DNA of 64,000 nt from Geomonas propionica (GCF_016458235.1 NZ_JAEMHK010000019.1:1-64000); one strand, 5' to 3'. Shown: positions 1 through 7,985, counted from the stretch's first letter. Notes: generated by a model from the sequence alone, not told the origin. Numbers and translations are program-made.

Positions 1-42
1 ACATTTTTTGAAACTCGCAATTGCTGTTTCGTCTACTATTTA

Positions 43-55
43 GTTTTCAAAGACC
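43..55 (-). promoter_or_regulatory. boxA-like antitermination sequence in rRNA leader
   Basis: Read on the minus strand this is GGTCTTTGAAAAC, followed by TAAATAG. The string TCTTTGAAAACT resembles the boxA element of bacterial rRNA leaders and 16S-23S spacers. It sits 30-40 bases downstream of two tandem promoters pointing the same way. I infer an rRNA operon leader, with the 16S gene beyond the left edge of the window. Confidence 0.55.
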
Positions 56-81
56 AAGCCGCCGTTTGCGACAGACTTAGC

Positions 82-110
82 ACCCTACCTGAACCGGATC
101 AGCCTGTCAA
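82..110 (-). promoter_or_regulatory. Probable rRNA promoter P2
   Basis: On the minus strand: TTGACA (110-105), a 17-base spacer, then TAGGGT (87-82). An AT-rich block with A and T runs lies immediately upstream (about 111-132), as an UP element would. The perfect -35 box and 17-base spacing are seen directly; assignment to an rRNA operon is inferred from the boxA-like leader downstream and the second promoter upstream. Confidence 0.6.
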
Positions 111-268
111 GATTTTCTTTCAAAAAACTTTCGAGGCATTTTGCAGTGGCTTGATCTGTGGATCGCACCCGAAAGGCTGTCAGAACACCGCTAGGTGCTA
201 CTGTGGCCCTTCTCCCTGCCGGCTCTATTTGGTTGCAAAGAACGCCGCGTCTTGCTGCGGAGTCGACG

Positions 269-297
269 TTTATAACAAAGAGCTTCCCCACCGTCAA
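269..297 (-). promoter_or_regulatory. Probable rRNA promoter P1
   Basis: On the minus strand: TTGACG (297-292), exactly 17 bases, TATAAA (274-269), then a GC-rich discriminator (CGTCGACTCC). Upstream, 299-320 is AT-rich and fits an UP element. A strong -10 with a GC-rich discriminator is typical of stringently controlled rRNA promoters. It stands about 185 bases upstream of P2 in the same direction. Confidence 0.6.
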
Positions 298-502
298 CGA
301 TTTAATGAGTAAAATTCTTTAACCATCCCCTGCCCCCCTGATTGCACCCTACGATACTCAGCAGGCAACATCGGACTGGCAGACAGCAGTGAGTAGATAC
401 GGCGCACGTGGAAGAGGGAGCGATGCAGGATGTATCTGGTTGTCACAAGAGGAGGGGAGACAGAGATAAATACTAGCCGCCGGGTGCTGTGTTGTCAAAC
501 TT

Positions 503-570
503 AAAAAAGCGTAACCTCAAGCGCCAGCGTCGAAAGCCAGTGCGCCGGCCGCTGCAGGTTACGCTTTATA
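503..570 (-). terminator. Long stem-loop terminator after the XRE-cupin gene
   Basis: Perfect 12-base inverted repeat AAAGCGTAACCT (506-517) and AGGTTACGCTTT (556-567), separated by 38 bases that can fold further (GCGC..GCGC). On the minus strand the second arm runs into a T stretch (CTTTTTTAA), so it would act as an intrinsic terminator about 30 bases after the stop of the regulator gene. It would keep that transcript out of the rRNA promoters. Confidence 0.55.
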
Positions 571-599
571 GCTCAAGAAGAGAAGAAGGAGGTAAGGGC

Positions 600-1199
600 C
601 TAGCCCTTGGTATAGAGGACCGCGACGGCACGGGCCCGAACTTCGCCGACCGAGACATACCCATGGGGCTCGGAGGATTCATAGTAGATGCTGTCACCCG
701 GGTAGAGCCGCATGACCTCGTCGGCGTAGTGGAACTCCAACTCGCCGTCGAGCAAATAGAGAAACTCGACCCCTTCATGACTATAGAAGAGGCTGGTGTC
801 CCAATCGCGCTGTTCGAACTCGATCAGGAAAGGCTCCACTTTCTTCTGGCGCATGCCGGGCGCCAGCGGCTTGTACATGTACCCCTGCTGCACGGCGTCC
901 TTGCCGGGACGGCGCTGGCTGCCCAGCGGAGACTGATCGCCGCGGGTCAGCATGAACTTCTGACGGTCACCCGCCTCCTCGAAGAAGTAGTGGATGCCCA
1001 CCTTCAGCCCCTTGGCGATCTTCAGCAGGGTCGCGATGGGGGGGGTGACCTGGTCGTTCTCGATCTGCGACAGGAGCGGCTTGGACAACCCGGTCATGTC
1101 AGCCAGGGCCTGGAGGGTGAGCCGTTGTTCCTGGCGCAGTCCACGCACCTTCTCACCCAGCTTCATCTCTCTTATTTCCTGCTTGATCTTCTCTTGCAC
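600..1199 (-). CDS. XRE-family transcriptional regulator with C-terminal cupin domain
   Basis: 199 aa. Residues about 13-68 form a lambda-repressor-type HTH (LRQEQRLTLQALADMTGLSKPLLSQIEN); residues about 120-195 form a cupin beta-barrel (GVEFLYLLDGELEFHY, then PGDSIYYESSEPHG). This architecture is usual for small-molecule-sensing regulators; the ligand is unknown. An in-frame ATG at 1238 exists, but it lies upstream of the expected transcription start of the TTGACG-N17-TATATA promoter at 1220-1248, so I take the GTG at 1199, preceded by GGGGGTGCT. The gene is divergent from the DegP-type protease gene, and an inverted repeat over its promoter suggests autoregulation. Confidence 0.85.
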   Translation of the reverse strand: MQEKIKQEIREMKLGEKVRGLRQEQRLTLQALADMTGLSKPLLSQIENDQVTPPIATLLKIAKGLKVGIHYFFEEAGDRQKFMLTRGDQSPLGSQRRPGKDAVQQGYMYKPLAPGMRQKKVEPFLIEFEQRDWDTSLFYSHEGVEFLYLLDGELEFHYADEVMRLYPGDSIYYESSEPHGYVSVGEVRARAVAVLYTKG

Positions 1200-1219
1200 G
1201 CAGCACCCCCGTTGCTTGA

Positions 1220-1260
1220 TATATATGCAAATACCCATCTGCCGTCAAGGGGTATTTACA
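1220..1260 (-). promoter_or_regulatory. Promoter and candidate operator of the XRE-cupin gene
   Basis: On the minus strand TTGACG (1248-1243), 17 bases, TATATA (1225-1220). Overlapping it is an 11-base inverted repeat, TGCAAATACCC (1226-1236) and GGGTATTTACA (1250-1260), with one mismatch, flanking the -35 box and spacer. An XRE repressor bound there would block RNA polymerase. Promoter and repeat are seen directly; the operator role is inferred. Confidence 0.55.
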
Positions 1261-1295
1261 TTACCATGACACAGGCACTGAATCTGCCGAAGGGG

Positions 1296-1324
1296 TTGAC
1301 ATCAATCTGGTTTTTGGCTACCCT
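1296..1324 (+). promoter_or_regulatory. Promoter of the DegP-type protease gene
   Basis: TTGACA (1296-1301), 17 bases, TACCCT (1319-1324). The expected start of transcription is about 33 bases before the ATG at 1364, leaving room for the ribosome site AAGGAG at 1351-1356. Confidence 0.5.
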
Positions 1325-1363
1325 TTTTCCTCCCGCTAAGCCTTTCATTTCAAGGAGCGACAA

Positions 1364-2797
1364 ATGAAAAGCGTCCGATTGTTCGTTGTCTTCCTGATCC
1401 TCTCCACTATGTTATCTTCATGCAAAAAGAAAGAAGGCGCACTGCTGTATGAGTCCGATCGCAAAGAATCTGTACCAGCCCCGGTACAGGAAGTCCCCAA
1501 AGACATACTAAATACGCAACAAGCATTCACCACCCTGGTGAAGAAGGTCACTCCTTCTGTAGTGAACATCTCCACCATCGGCAAGAAGAAGCTGGTCCGG
1601 CCCTTCTTCGAGGGCTCACCCTTCTTCGAGGATTTCTTCGGGGACTCCGGCCGTCCGCAGTACCGCAGGGAGAGCAGCCTCGGCTCCGGCTTCATCCTGA
1701 ACCAGGAAGGGTACATCGTCACCAACGACCACGTGGTCAGGGATGCGGAAACGATCCAGGTCAAGCTCTCCAACGAAAGTGTCTACACCGGCAAGGTCAT
1801 CGGTTCCGACCCAAAAACCGACATCGCCGTCATCAAAATCAGCGCCAAGGAACCGCTGCCGGCCGCCGTCCTTGGCGATTCCAGCAAACTGCAGGTGGGA
1901 CAGTGGGCCGTCGCCATCGGCAACCCCTTTGGCCTGGACCGCACCGTGACCGTCGGCGTGATATCGGCCACCGGCCGCTCCAACATGGGGATCGAAACCT
2001 ACGAGGACTTCATCCAGACCGACGCGTCCATCAATCCCGGCAACTCCGGAGGGCCGCTGCTCAACATCTACGGCGAGGTGATCGGCATCAACACCGCCAT
2101 CGTCGCCGCCGGACAGGGGATCGGGTTCGCAATTCCCGTCAACATGGCCAAGCAGGTGGTGACCCAACTGATCAGCAAGGGGAACGTAAGCCGCGGCTGG
2201 CTCGGCGTCTCAATCCAGTCGGTAACCGAGGAGATGGCCAAATCCTTCGGCCTTCCCAAGGCCGGCGGCGCGCTGGTCAACGATGTGGTCCCCGGCGGCC
2301 CGGCCGCCAAGGCCGGCATCATGCAGGGAGACATCATCACCGGCTTCAACGGCGAAAGCGTCAAGGACGTGCGCCAACTGCAGCGCCTGGTCGGAGAGAC
2401 CGCCATCGGCAAGAAGGTGGAGATCACGCTGTACCGCGACGGCAATGAGATCAAGGCGTCCGTGACCACGGCACCGGCCGACAGCGCTCCTGCGCAGTCG
2501 CAGATGCAACGACCGGAGCGGGAGGCGGGGCTGCTCGGGCTCTCGGTCGAGGAGCTCGGTCCCGAGATGCGGCGGCGCGGCGTCACCGGCGTCGTGGTGA
2601 GCGACCTCGAGCCTGGCGGCATCGCCGAGGAGAGCGGCATCCAGCGCGGCGACGTAATCGTCTCGGTGAACCAGAAGAAGGTACGTAACCTCGCGGAGTA
2701 CCAAAAGGCGATGAAGGATGCCAACAACCGGGGTGCGGTGGCGCTCCTGGTGAGGCGCGGAAACGCCAACATCTATTTTGCCTTAAAATTAAGATAG
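1364..2797 (+). CDS. degP: DegP/DegQ (HtrA)-family periplasmic serine protease, lipid-anchored
   Basis: 477 aa. Signal peptide with lipobox LSSC (Cys20), so the protein is probably a lipoprotein, unlike soluble E. coli DegP. The trypsin-like domain spans about 55-260 with a complete catalytic triad: His123 in TNDHVV, Asp153 in KTDIAVI, Ser228 in NPGNSGGP. Two PDZ domains follow (about 275-365 and 385-475), as usual for DegP/DegQ. The family degrades or refolds misfolded envelope proteins. It stands alone on the + strand behind its own promoter. Confidence 0.93.
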   Translation: MKSVRLFVVFLILSTMLSSCKKKEGALLYESDRKESVPAPVQEVPKDILNTQQAFTTLVKKVTPSVVNISTIGKKKLVRPFFEGSPFFEDFFGDSGRPQYRRESSLGSGFILNQEGYIVTNDHVVRDAETIQVKLSNESVYTGKVIGSDPKTDIAVIKISAKEPLPAAVLGDSSKLQVGQWAVAIGNPFGLDRTVTVGVISATGRSNMGIETYEDFIQTDASINPGNSGGPLLNIYGEVIGINTAIVAAGQGIGFAIPVNMAKQVVTQLISKGNVSRGWLGVSIQSVTEEMAKSFGLPKAGGALVNDVVPGGPAAKAGIMQGDIITGFNGESVKDVRQLQRLVGETAIGKKVEITLYRDGNEIKASVTTAPADSAPAQSQMQRPEREAGLLGLSVEELGPEMRRRGVTGVVVSDLEPGGIAEESGIQRGDVIVSVNQKKVRNLAEYQKAMKDANNRGAVALLVRRGNANIYFALKLR

Positions 2798-2856
2798 AAT
2801 CTTGACGCAAAACTGCGTATAGTGTCCCCTGATATTTGACCGCCAGGGAGTGTTCG

Positions 2857-3120
2857 ATGAGTCTCATAGAAAACCAGGATCAGGCCAGAAGGCTGGCCAG
2901 GGCCATCGTATCGGACGTAGCCCTTTACAACCGTGAGAAGGTTGAGCAGGGGATCAAGGAAGACAACATCTTCGAGATCCTCAACGATCAACTGACTGAA
3001 GGCCGTGACCACTTCGAGTCCCGGGTAAGTAAAGAACTGGCGCAGTCCAATATCTTCGATATCGCCGTGGTGGACGTATTGATCAAACGGGCAGGAAAGA
3101 TCGAATCCAACATCTGGTAG
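2857..3120 (+). CDS. Conserved small protein of unknown function
   Basis: 87 aa. I chose the ATG at 2857 because GGGAG lies just upstream (2846-2850); an in-frame start 21 bases earlier lacks such a site. Residues 10-24 (ARRLARAIVSDVALY) resemble a short motif I recall from other deltaproteobacterial proteins of unknown role, and the remainder looks helical and charged. There is no signal peptide or membrane segment. It sits between the protease and pseudouridine synthase genes and is closed by a terminator at 3148-3187. I assign no function. Confidence 0.75.
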   Translation: MSLIENQDQARRLARAIVSDVALYNREKVEQGIKEDNIFEILNDQLTEGRDHFESRVSKELAQSNIFDIAVVDVLIKRAGKIESNIW

Positions 3121-3147
3121 CAGTACAACTTCAACACTGACAGGTCC

Positions 3148-3187
3148 CGGGCGCGCTTCCATTCAGAAACGCGCCCGCGCTTTTTTT
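3148..3187 (+). terminator. Intrinsic terminator
   Basis: Stem CGGGCGCG (3148-3155) pairing with CGCGCCCG (3170-3177), loop of 14 bases, then CGC and a run of T. It ends transcription of the small protein gene and possibly of degP. Confidence 0.8.
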
Positions 3188-3220
3188 ACGGGAGTCAACT
3201 CCCAGGAGAAACCAACGTAG

Positions 3221-4180
3221 ATGGAACCGATTGAACTCACCTTCCCCTGCGACGCCGATCCCGAGCGTCTGGACAGCTTCATCGCCCGCAGCGTCCCTGA
3301 AATCACCCGATCCGCCGCACTAAGGCTCATCGAAACCGGCCAGGCCACGGTGAACGGCCAGCCGCAAAAACCCTCCCTGAGGCTCAAGGGGGGTGAAGCG
3401 GTCACGGTAACCATCCCGCCGCCGGTGCCCGCCCAACCGCAACCGGAGGAGATCCCGCTCGAGGTCCTCTACGAAGACGGCGACGTCATCGTCGTGAACA
3501 AAGGCGCGGGCATGGTGGTCCATCCCGGGGCCGGCAACCCCGAGGGGACGCTGGTTAACGCGCTCCTCGCCCACTGCAAGGACCTCTCGGGAATCGGCGG
3601 GGAGCTGCGACCGGGCATCGTGCACCGCATCGACAAGGACACCTCGGGGACCCTGGTGATCGCCAAGAGCGACCGGGCCCACAACGGCCTCGCCGATCAG
3701 TTCAAGGTGCACAGCATCAAGCGGATCTACCTCGCGCTGGTGTACGGCAGCCCCAAGGAGGATCGGGGACGCATCGAGAGCGTGATCGGACGCCACCCGG
3801 TGGAGCGCAAGAAGATGTCGGGCAAGGCGCGGCACGGCAAGAACGCCATCACCCACTGGCGCGTCGAGGCGCGCTATCCGGGTGTCACTCTCGTGCGCCT
3901 GAAGTTGGAGACCGGGCGCACCCACCAGATCAGGGTGCACCTCTCTGAGGCGGGGCACCCGCTTTTGGCGGACGAGGTCTACGGCGGCGGCAGCCGTCTG
4001 GCCCAGTTGAAGGACCCGGTCCTCAAGCAGATGATCAAAACGATGGGGCGCCAGGCGCTGCACGCGAAGACCCTTGGGTTCCTCCACCCGGTCACCGGCG
4101 CGTACCTCGAGTTCGACACCGAACTTCCCCCCGACATGGCGGGCATCATCGCCTATTTGGAAGAGAAAAACAGGGACTAG
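3221..4180 (+). CDS. rluD: RluA/RluD-family 23S rRNA pseudouridine synthase
   Basis: 319 aa, normal length. An N-terminal S4 RNA-binding domain (about 10-72) is followed by the pseudouridine synthase domain, with the catalytic motif HRIDKDTSG (Asp138), VVNKGAGMVVHPG and RTHQIRVHL. RluD makes pseudouridines in helix 69 of 23S rRNA; I assign that specificity by overall pattern, and RluC-like specificity is not excluded. The stop codon TAG lies inside a copy of a dispersed repeat (4172-4208), so the last residues NRD may be repeat-derived. Confidence 0.9.
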   Translation: MEPIELTFPCDADPERLDSFIARSVPEITRSAALRLIETGQATVNGQPQKPSLRLKGGEAVTVTIPPPVPAQPQPEEIPLEVLYEDGDVIVVNKGAGMVVHPGAGNPEGTLVNALLAHCKDLSGIGGELRPGIVHRIDKDTSGTLVIAKSDRAHNGLADQFKVHSIKRIYLALVYGSPKEDRGRIESVIGRHPVERKKMSGKARHGKNAITHWRVEARYPGVTLVRLKLETGRTHQIRVHLSEAGHPLLADEVYGGGSRLAQLKDPVLKQMIKTMGRQALHAKTLGFLHPVTGAYLEFDTELPPDMAGIIAYLEEKNRD

Positions 4181-4208
4181 GGGCTGGGGGCTAGGGGCTG
4201 GCGAAACC
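4172..4208. repeat. Family D repeat (solitary copy) at the 3' end of rluD
   Basis: AGGGACTAGGGGCTGGGGG followed by CTAGGGGCTGGCGAAACC. The same unit occurs at 40835-40871 and, inverted, at 41264-41301, each ending in G(C/T)(A/G)AAACC or similar. In each case it overlaps the stop codon of a gene. Confidence 0.75.
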
Positions 4209-4273
4209 TCCCTTTTGGCCTTCCGGCGCACGTGCCCGCCAGTTACTCATATACATAACAAGAGGTGTCATAC

Positions 4274-5074
4274 ATGGAAATGCAGAAAGCAGGAAAGATC
4301 CAGTACCTGAAGCCGCGGCTTACCGCTGGCGGCGCCGTCGCCGGCTTCACCACGCGCCACGAAGGTGTGTCGCGTCCCCCGTACAACTCGCTGAACCTCG
4401 GTAGCAACACCCTGGACTCCTCGCACAACGTGGAGGGGAACCGTAGCCTGCTGGCCCGCAGCCTGGGGGCCACGCTGGACCGCTTCCTCACCGTGAGCCA
4501 GGTGCACGGCACCGACCTACTGGTAATCGACGCGCCCAACCCGGAACTGTCCCACTTCCTGAAGCTCGAGTGCGACGGCATCGTCACCAACCAGCCCGGC
4601 ATCATGATCGCCGTCTGCGTCGCCGACTGCGCCCCCATCCTGCTGCACGACCCGGTGCAGAAAGTGGTCGCCGCGCTGCACGCGGGGTGGCAGGGAACCG
4701 CGGGCAACATCGCCGCCAAGGGCGTGGAGGCGCTGGTGAACCTGTTTGGCTGCGCCAAGAAGGACATCCGCGCCGCGATCGGTCCCCATATCGGCGCCTG
4801 CTGCTACGAGGTGGACGCCCCGGTGCGCGACGCCTTCAAGCAGGCCGGCATGGCCTGGGACCTCTGCGCCACCGCGCAGGGCGAAGGTAAGTGGATGCTC
4901 GACCTGGGCAAGGCGAACCGCCAGCTGCTCCTGGACGCCGGCGTTGCCGCCGACCAGATCCAGGTGGGCGAGCATTGCGTCAGCTGCAACCAGGAACTGT
5001 TCTTCTCCTACCGCCGCGACGAAGGCGACACCGGCAGGCAGGTGGGCTTCATCATGCTGGAAGGGGAACAATAA
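4274..5074 (+). CDS. pgeF: Peptidoglycan editing factor PgeF (YfiH/multicopper-oxidase-like fold)
   Basis: 266 aa. The DUF152/PgeF motifs are present: SQVHGTD (His78), CVADCAPILL (Cys119), AALHAGWQGT (His136) and IGPHIGACCYEV. These His and Cys residues form the metal-binding active site. The family removes misincorporated L-Ser-type muropeptide precursors and has purine-nucleoside activity in some members. The start is the ATG at 4274, with AGAGGTG (4261-4267) as its ribosome site; an in-frame GTG at 4265 lies inside that site and is unlikely. Confidence 0.92.
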   Translation: MEMQKAGKIQYLKPRLTAGGAVAGFTTRHEGVSRPPYNSLNLGSNTLDSSHNVEGNRSLLARSLGATLDRFLTVSQVHGTDLLVIDAPNPELSHFLKLECDGIVTNQPGIMIAVCVADCAPILLHDPVQKVVAALHAGWQGTAGNIAAKGVEALVNLFGCAKKDIRAAIGPHIGACCYEVDAPVRDAFKQAGMAWDLCATAQGEGKWMLDLGKANRQLLLDAGVAADQIQVGEHCVSCNQELFFSYRRDEGDTGRQVGFIMLEGEQ

Positions 5075-5147
5075 GCTGTAGCGCTCCGGCCAAGCTTCTG
5101 ATATAAGACGGCGGAGAGTTAGAATTCTTTACAGGAGGCGTCAACAG

Positions 5148-6188
5148 ATGAGGATCTTGTTCAGACTTGCCCTGCTCATGGTGGTTACCGGAGCACTTTT
5201 CGGCTGCGCCCACAACTACTACAACATCCCCCAGGAAACCCTGGAGAAGAAGGTGCGCACCATCGGCGTAGCCCCCTTCTTCGCCGACCCCGACAGCGAC
5301 ATCCGTCACCCGGACAAGGCGGCCATCCTCTCCATCGTGCGGGCCTACAACCTGAAAAACGAGAAAGAACTGGTGGCGAGGATCAGGAGCACCGGCATCT
5401 TCTACGCCGTGCGCCCGGTGAGCGCGGACCCCGACCGGCTCTTCACCACCCTGGTCTGGAACCGCGAGAGACGCGACGACGCCCGCATCATCTACAACAA
5501 GTACTTCTTCAAGAAGGACGACCTGAAACAGCTCATGACCGACAATGGCCTGGACGCGGTCCTCTTCGTGACGGTGAGCGGCCTCACCAAACCGGCCAAG
5601 GTCTATTCCAGCAACTTCCTTTCCTACCTGGAGACCGATTACAACTACCTCTCCCTGTCCGCGGTGATGCTGGACCGCGAGGGGAACACCATCTGGGAGT
5701 ACCCGAACTTCCGGCGCGACGTCCCGTCCTACCCGATGTTCCTGTCGCTGCAGTACCCTGACTTCGACGAGGCGGCGGCGAACCTGACCGAGAAGGTCGA
5801 CGTGAAGTTCAAGACGGTGGCGGGCGTGAACGCGGCCTTCGCCAAAAGCGAGCCCTCCTCGGTCCCCAACGGCCCCGACGTTTCCACCCTGTACGTGAAG
5901 CAGTTCGACGAGATGCTGGCGCTGTTGAAGACCTACAAGCCGCTCTTCAGTAAAGAGAAGGAAAAGGAGACGCCGCCCGCTCCGGCGAGCGCCCCGGTTT
6001 ACTACACTCCGCCCGCGGCCCCTGCCGCACCGGCCACCCCTGCCCTTGCCCCGGCGACACCCCAGGCAGCAGCACCGGCGGCACCGGCTCCCCAGCCGGC
6101 AGCGGCTCCGGCAACCGCGCCGGCAACGGCAGGCCCGGCCCCGATCACTTCGGGGGACATCGTGCCGGAACAGCCTGCCGCGAAGTAG
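5148..6188 (+). CDS. Putative outer-membrane lipoprotein with Ala/Pro-rich C-terminus
   Basis: 346 aa. Signal peptide with lipobox LFGC (Cys20). The central part (about 30-265) is a single globular region without a motif I recognise; phrases such as TIGVAPFFAD and DAVLFVTVSG are typical of lipoproteins that assemble at the outer membrane, which is only a resemblance. From about residue 272 to the end the chain is almost entirely Ala, Pro and Thr, probably a flexible linker in the periplasm or cell wall. GGAGG lies 9 bases upstream of the start. It is ended by the bidirectional terminator at 6269-6310. Confidence 0.8.
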   Translation: MRILFRLALLMVVTGALFGCAHNYYNIPQETLEKKVRTIGVAPFFADPDSDIRHPDKAAILSIVRAYNLKNEKELVARIRSTGIFYAVRPVSADPDRLFTTLVWNRERRDDARIIYNKYFFKKDDLKQLMTDNGLDAVLFVTVSGLTKPAKVYSSNFLSYLETDYNYLSLSAVMLDREGNTIWEYPNFRRDVPSYPMFLSLQYPDFDEAAANLTEKVDVKFKTVAGVNAAFAKSEPSSVPNGPDVSTLYVKQFDEMLALLKTYKPLFSKEKEKETPPAPASAPVYYTPPAAPAAPATPALAPATPQAAAPAAPAPQPAAAPATAPATAGPAPITSGDIVPEQPAAK

Positions 6189-6198
6189 TGGGGGCACC

Positions 6199-6240
6199 GT
6201 CCCCCACCCCCTAGCCCCCTCCCGCAAGGGGCAGGGGGAC
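6199..6240. repeat. Family F GC-rich inverted repeat
   Basis: GTCCCCC (6199-6205) and GGGGGAC (6234-6240) surround CCCCTAGCCCCCTCCCGCAA. Composition and the CCCTAGCCC(T/C)CC phrase resemble the elements at 33100-33198 and 61021-61110. Confidence 0.45.
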
Positions 6241-6268
6241 CAAGGCAGCTTCCGCAAGTGACACAAAC

Positions 6269-6310
6269 AAAAAGGCGGCGCCCAGGATCAATTCCCGGCG
6301 CCGCCTTTTT
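6269..6310. terminator. Bidirectional intrinsic terminator
   Basis: AAAAAGGCGGCGCC (6269-6282) pairs perfectly with GGCGCCGCCTTTTT (6297-6310), loop 14 bases. It serves the lipoprotein gene on + and the glycogen block on the minus strand, which converge here. Confidence 0.9.
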
Positions 6311-6334
6311 CATTTCACTCAGGATCGGCTTTAC

Positions 6335-6499
6335 TTACAACTCCTCATAATCCTCGGGATCCTCCGGAGTCTCCTCTTCGCCGTCCGCCTCTTCATCGTC
6401 GTCGTAGTCCTCGTCGACGACGCGCTTCAGAAATTCCTTGTTGCTTTCGATAAGTTTCCGGATCTCACCGGCCAGTTCATCGAGATCTTCGTGTTCCAC
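6335..6499 (-). CDS. Small highly acidic protein downstream of glgA
   Basis: 54 aa from a GTG start at 6499. The ribosome site GGAGG lies 8 bases upstream, inside the tail of glgA, and the gene begins 3 bases after the glgA stop, so the two are probably translationally coupled. The first 30 residues look helical (HEDLDELAGEIRKLIE), and the second half is almost all Asp and Glu (DEDYDDDEEADGEEE). No known domain. A role in binding GlgA or a basic partner is possible but is only inferred from position. The terminator at 6269-6310 follows immediately. Confidence 0.7.
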   Translation of the reverse strand: MEHEDLDELAGEIRKLIESNKEFLKRVVDEDYDDDEEADGEEETPEDPEDYEEL

Positions 6500-6502
6500 A
6501 GG

Positions 6503-7963
6503 TTACGCCTCCCCTCCCTTGCGCAGCAGGGCCTTGCGATACAGTTCCAGATACTTGTGCACCGAGTTCTGCCAGGAATAATCGCTGCTCATGCCGCGGC
6601 GCATCACCTTCTTCCAGAACGCCTTGTCCTGGTAGGCGGTCAGGGACCGGTTGATAGCCTCCCAAAGCGCCTCTGCGCTGTACTCGTCGAAGACGAAGCC
6701 GTTGGGTGCCTTGTCGTTATCCCGGGGGTCGAAGACGCTGTCGGCGAGCCCTCCGGTTCTGCGCACCACCGGAACCGTCCCGTAACGCATGGCGATCAGC
6801 TGCCCCAGCCCGCACGGCTCAAAGAAGGAAGGCATCAGGAACATGTCGCTGCCGGCATAGATCTTGGGCGCCAGCGAATGATCGAAGCCGCTGGTGAAGG
6901 AGATGTTGCGGGCGCCGGCGGCCTTGATGTCGTTGAAGGCCTTCAGGTAGCGTTCCTCGCCGTTGCCCAAAAGCACCAGTTGCATCGGGGCCTTGGCGAT
7001 CATCGGCAACAGTTCCGCGATGAGATCGAACCCCTTTTGCGCCACCATGCGCGACACCATGCCGAAAACCGGGATCTCCGGCGCGCTGGCGAGGCCCATG
7101 AGCCGCTGCAGCCCGATCTTGTCGACCATCTTCCCCGAGAGGGAGGCATGGCTGTAGTTCTTCATGATCTCCCGGTCCATGGCCGGGTTCCATTCCTCGT
7201 AGTCGAGCCCGTTCAGGATGCCGACCAGGTCTTCCTTCCTGGTCTGCAGCACCCCGTGCAGGCCGCACCCCATCTCAGGCGTCCGGATCTCGCGGCAGTA
7301 GGCCTCGGAAACCGTGGTTACCAAGTCGGCACTCAGGATGCCACCCTTCAGGAGGTTCACCTTGCCGTAGAACTCCAGCCCGTCGATGTTGAAGCACTCC
7401 TTGGAGAGCCCCATGGTGGCGAGCTCCTCCTTGGGGAAGAGCCCCTGGTAGGCGAGGTTGTGGATGGTGAAGATGACCCCGGTCCTGGCGAAGAAGGGAT
7501 CATTCTTCCTCTCGTGCTTCAGGTAATGCGGGATCAGCGCGGTCTGCCAGTCGTGGCAGTGGATGATGTCCGGCCGGAAGTCCATCTTCTTCAAAAGCTC
7601 CAGCACGCAGCGGCAGAAGAAGGAGAAGCGCTGGGCGTTGTCGGGATAGTCGCCGCTCGGGGTGCCGTAGAGCTCCTCGCGGGCGAAGTATTCCTTGTTC
7701 TCGATCAGGTAAACCGGGATCTCCCCGAGCGAAGCCTGGCGCAGGAACCCTTTCTTCTCGACGCCGTCCACCATTACCGAGGCGCTTTTGCGCCCCTTGC
7801 GGACCGCCACCCCCCCCTTCTCGACCACCGAGTAAAAGGGCATCATGATCCTCACGTCATGACCAAGCGTCTTCAGTGTCTTCGGGAGCGCGCTGGCAAC
7901 ATCCGCCAGACCTCCGGTCTTGGCGAAGGGAGTAACCTCCGACGCAACAAACAAAATCTTCAT
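6503..7963 (-). CDS. glgA: Glycogen synthase (ADP-glucose-dependent, GT5)
   Basis: 486 aa, normal length. The N-terminal Rossmann domain carries the ADP-glucose-binding motif KTGGLADV (Lys15); the C-terminal domain has GSDMFLMPSFFEPCGLGQ and RRTGGLADSV. It extends alpha-1,4-glucan chains from ADP-glucose in the cytoplasm. Ribosome site AGAGG is 6 bases upstream of the ATG. It follows a GH57 enzyme and a nucleotidyltransferase-mutase fusion on the same strand, together suggesting a storage-glucan operon. Confidence 0.96.
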   Translation of the reverse strand: MKILFVASEVTPFAKTGGLADVASALPKTLKTLGHDVRIMMPFYSVVEKGGVAVRKGRKSASVMVDGVEKKGFLRQASLGEIPVYLIENKEYFAREELYGTPSGDYPDNAQRFSFFCRCVLELLKKMDFRPDIIHCHDWQTALIPHYLKHERKNDPFFARTGVIFTIHNLAYQGLFPKEELATMGLSKECFNIDGLEFYGKVNLLKGGILSADLVTTVSEAYCREIRTPEMGCGLHGVLQTRKEDLVGILNGLDYEEWNPAMDREIMKNYSHASLSGKMVDKIGLQRLMGLASAPEIPVFGMVSRMVAQKGFDLIAELLPMIAKAPMQLVLLGNGEERYLKAFNDIKAAGARNISFTSGFDHSLAPKIYAGSDMFLMPSFFEPCGLGQLIAMRYGTVPVVRRTGGLADSVFDPRDNDKAPNGFVFDEYSAEALWEAINRSLTAYQDKAFWKKVMRRGMSSDYSWQNSVHKYLELYRKALLRKGGEA

Positions 7964-7985
7964 GTAAAACCTCTAACACCCTGGA

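Noticed and set aside
85..297. 70-codon minus-strand frame
   Set aside because: It starts with TTG inside the P1 -35 box, has no ribosome site, and covers two promoter-like sequences; better explained as the rRNA leader.
489..1367. 292-codon + strand frame
   Set aside because: Antisense to the XRE-cupin gene, no domain, and it runs over the terminator at 503-570; a shadow of the real gene.
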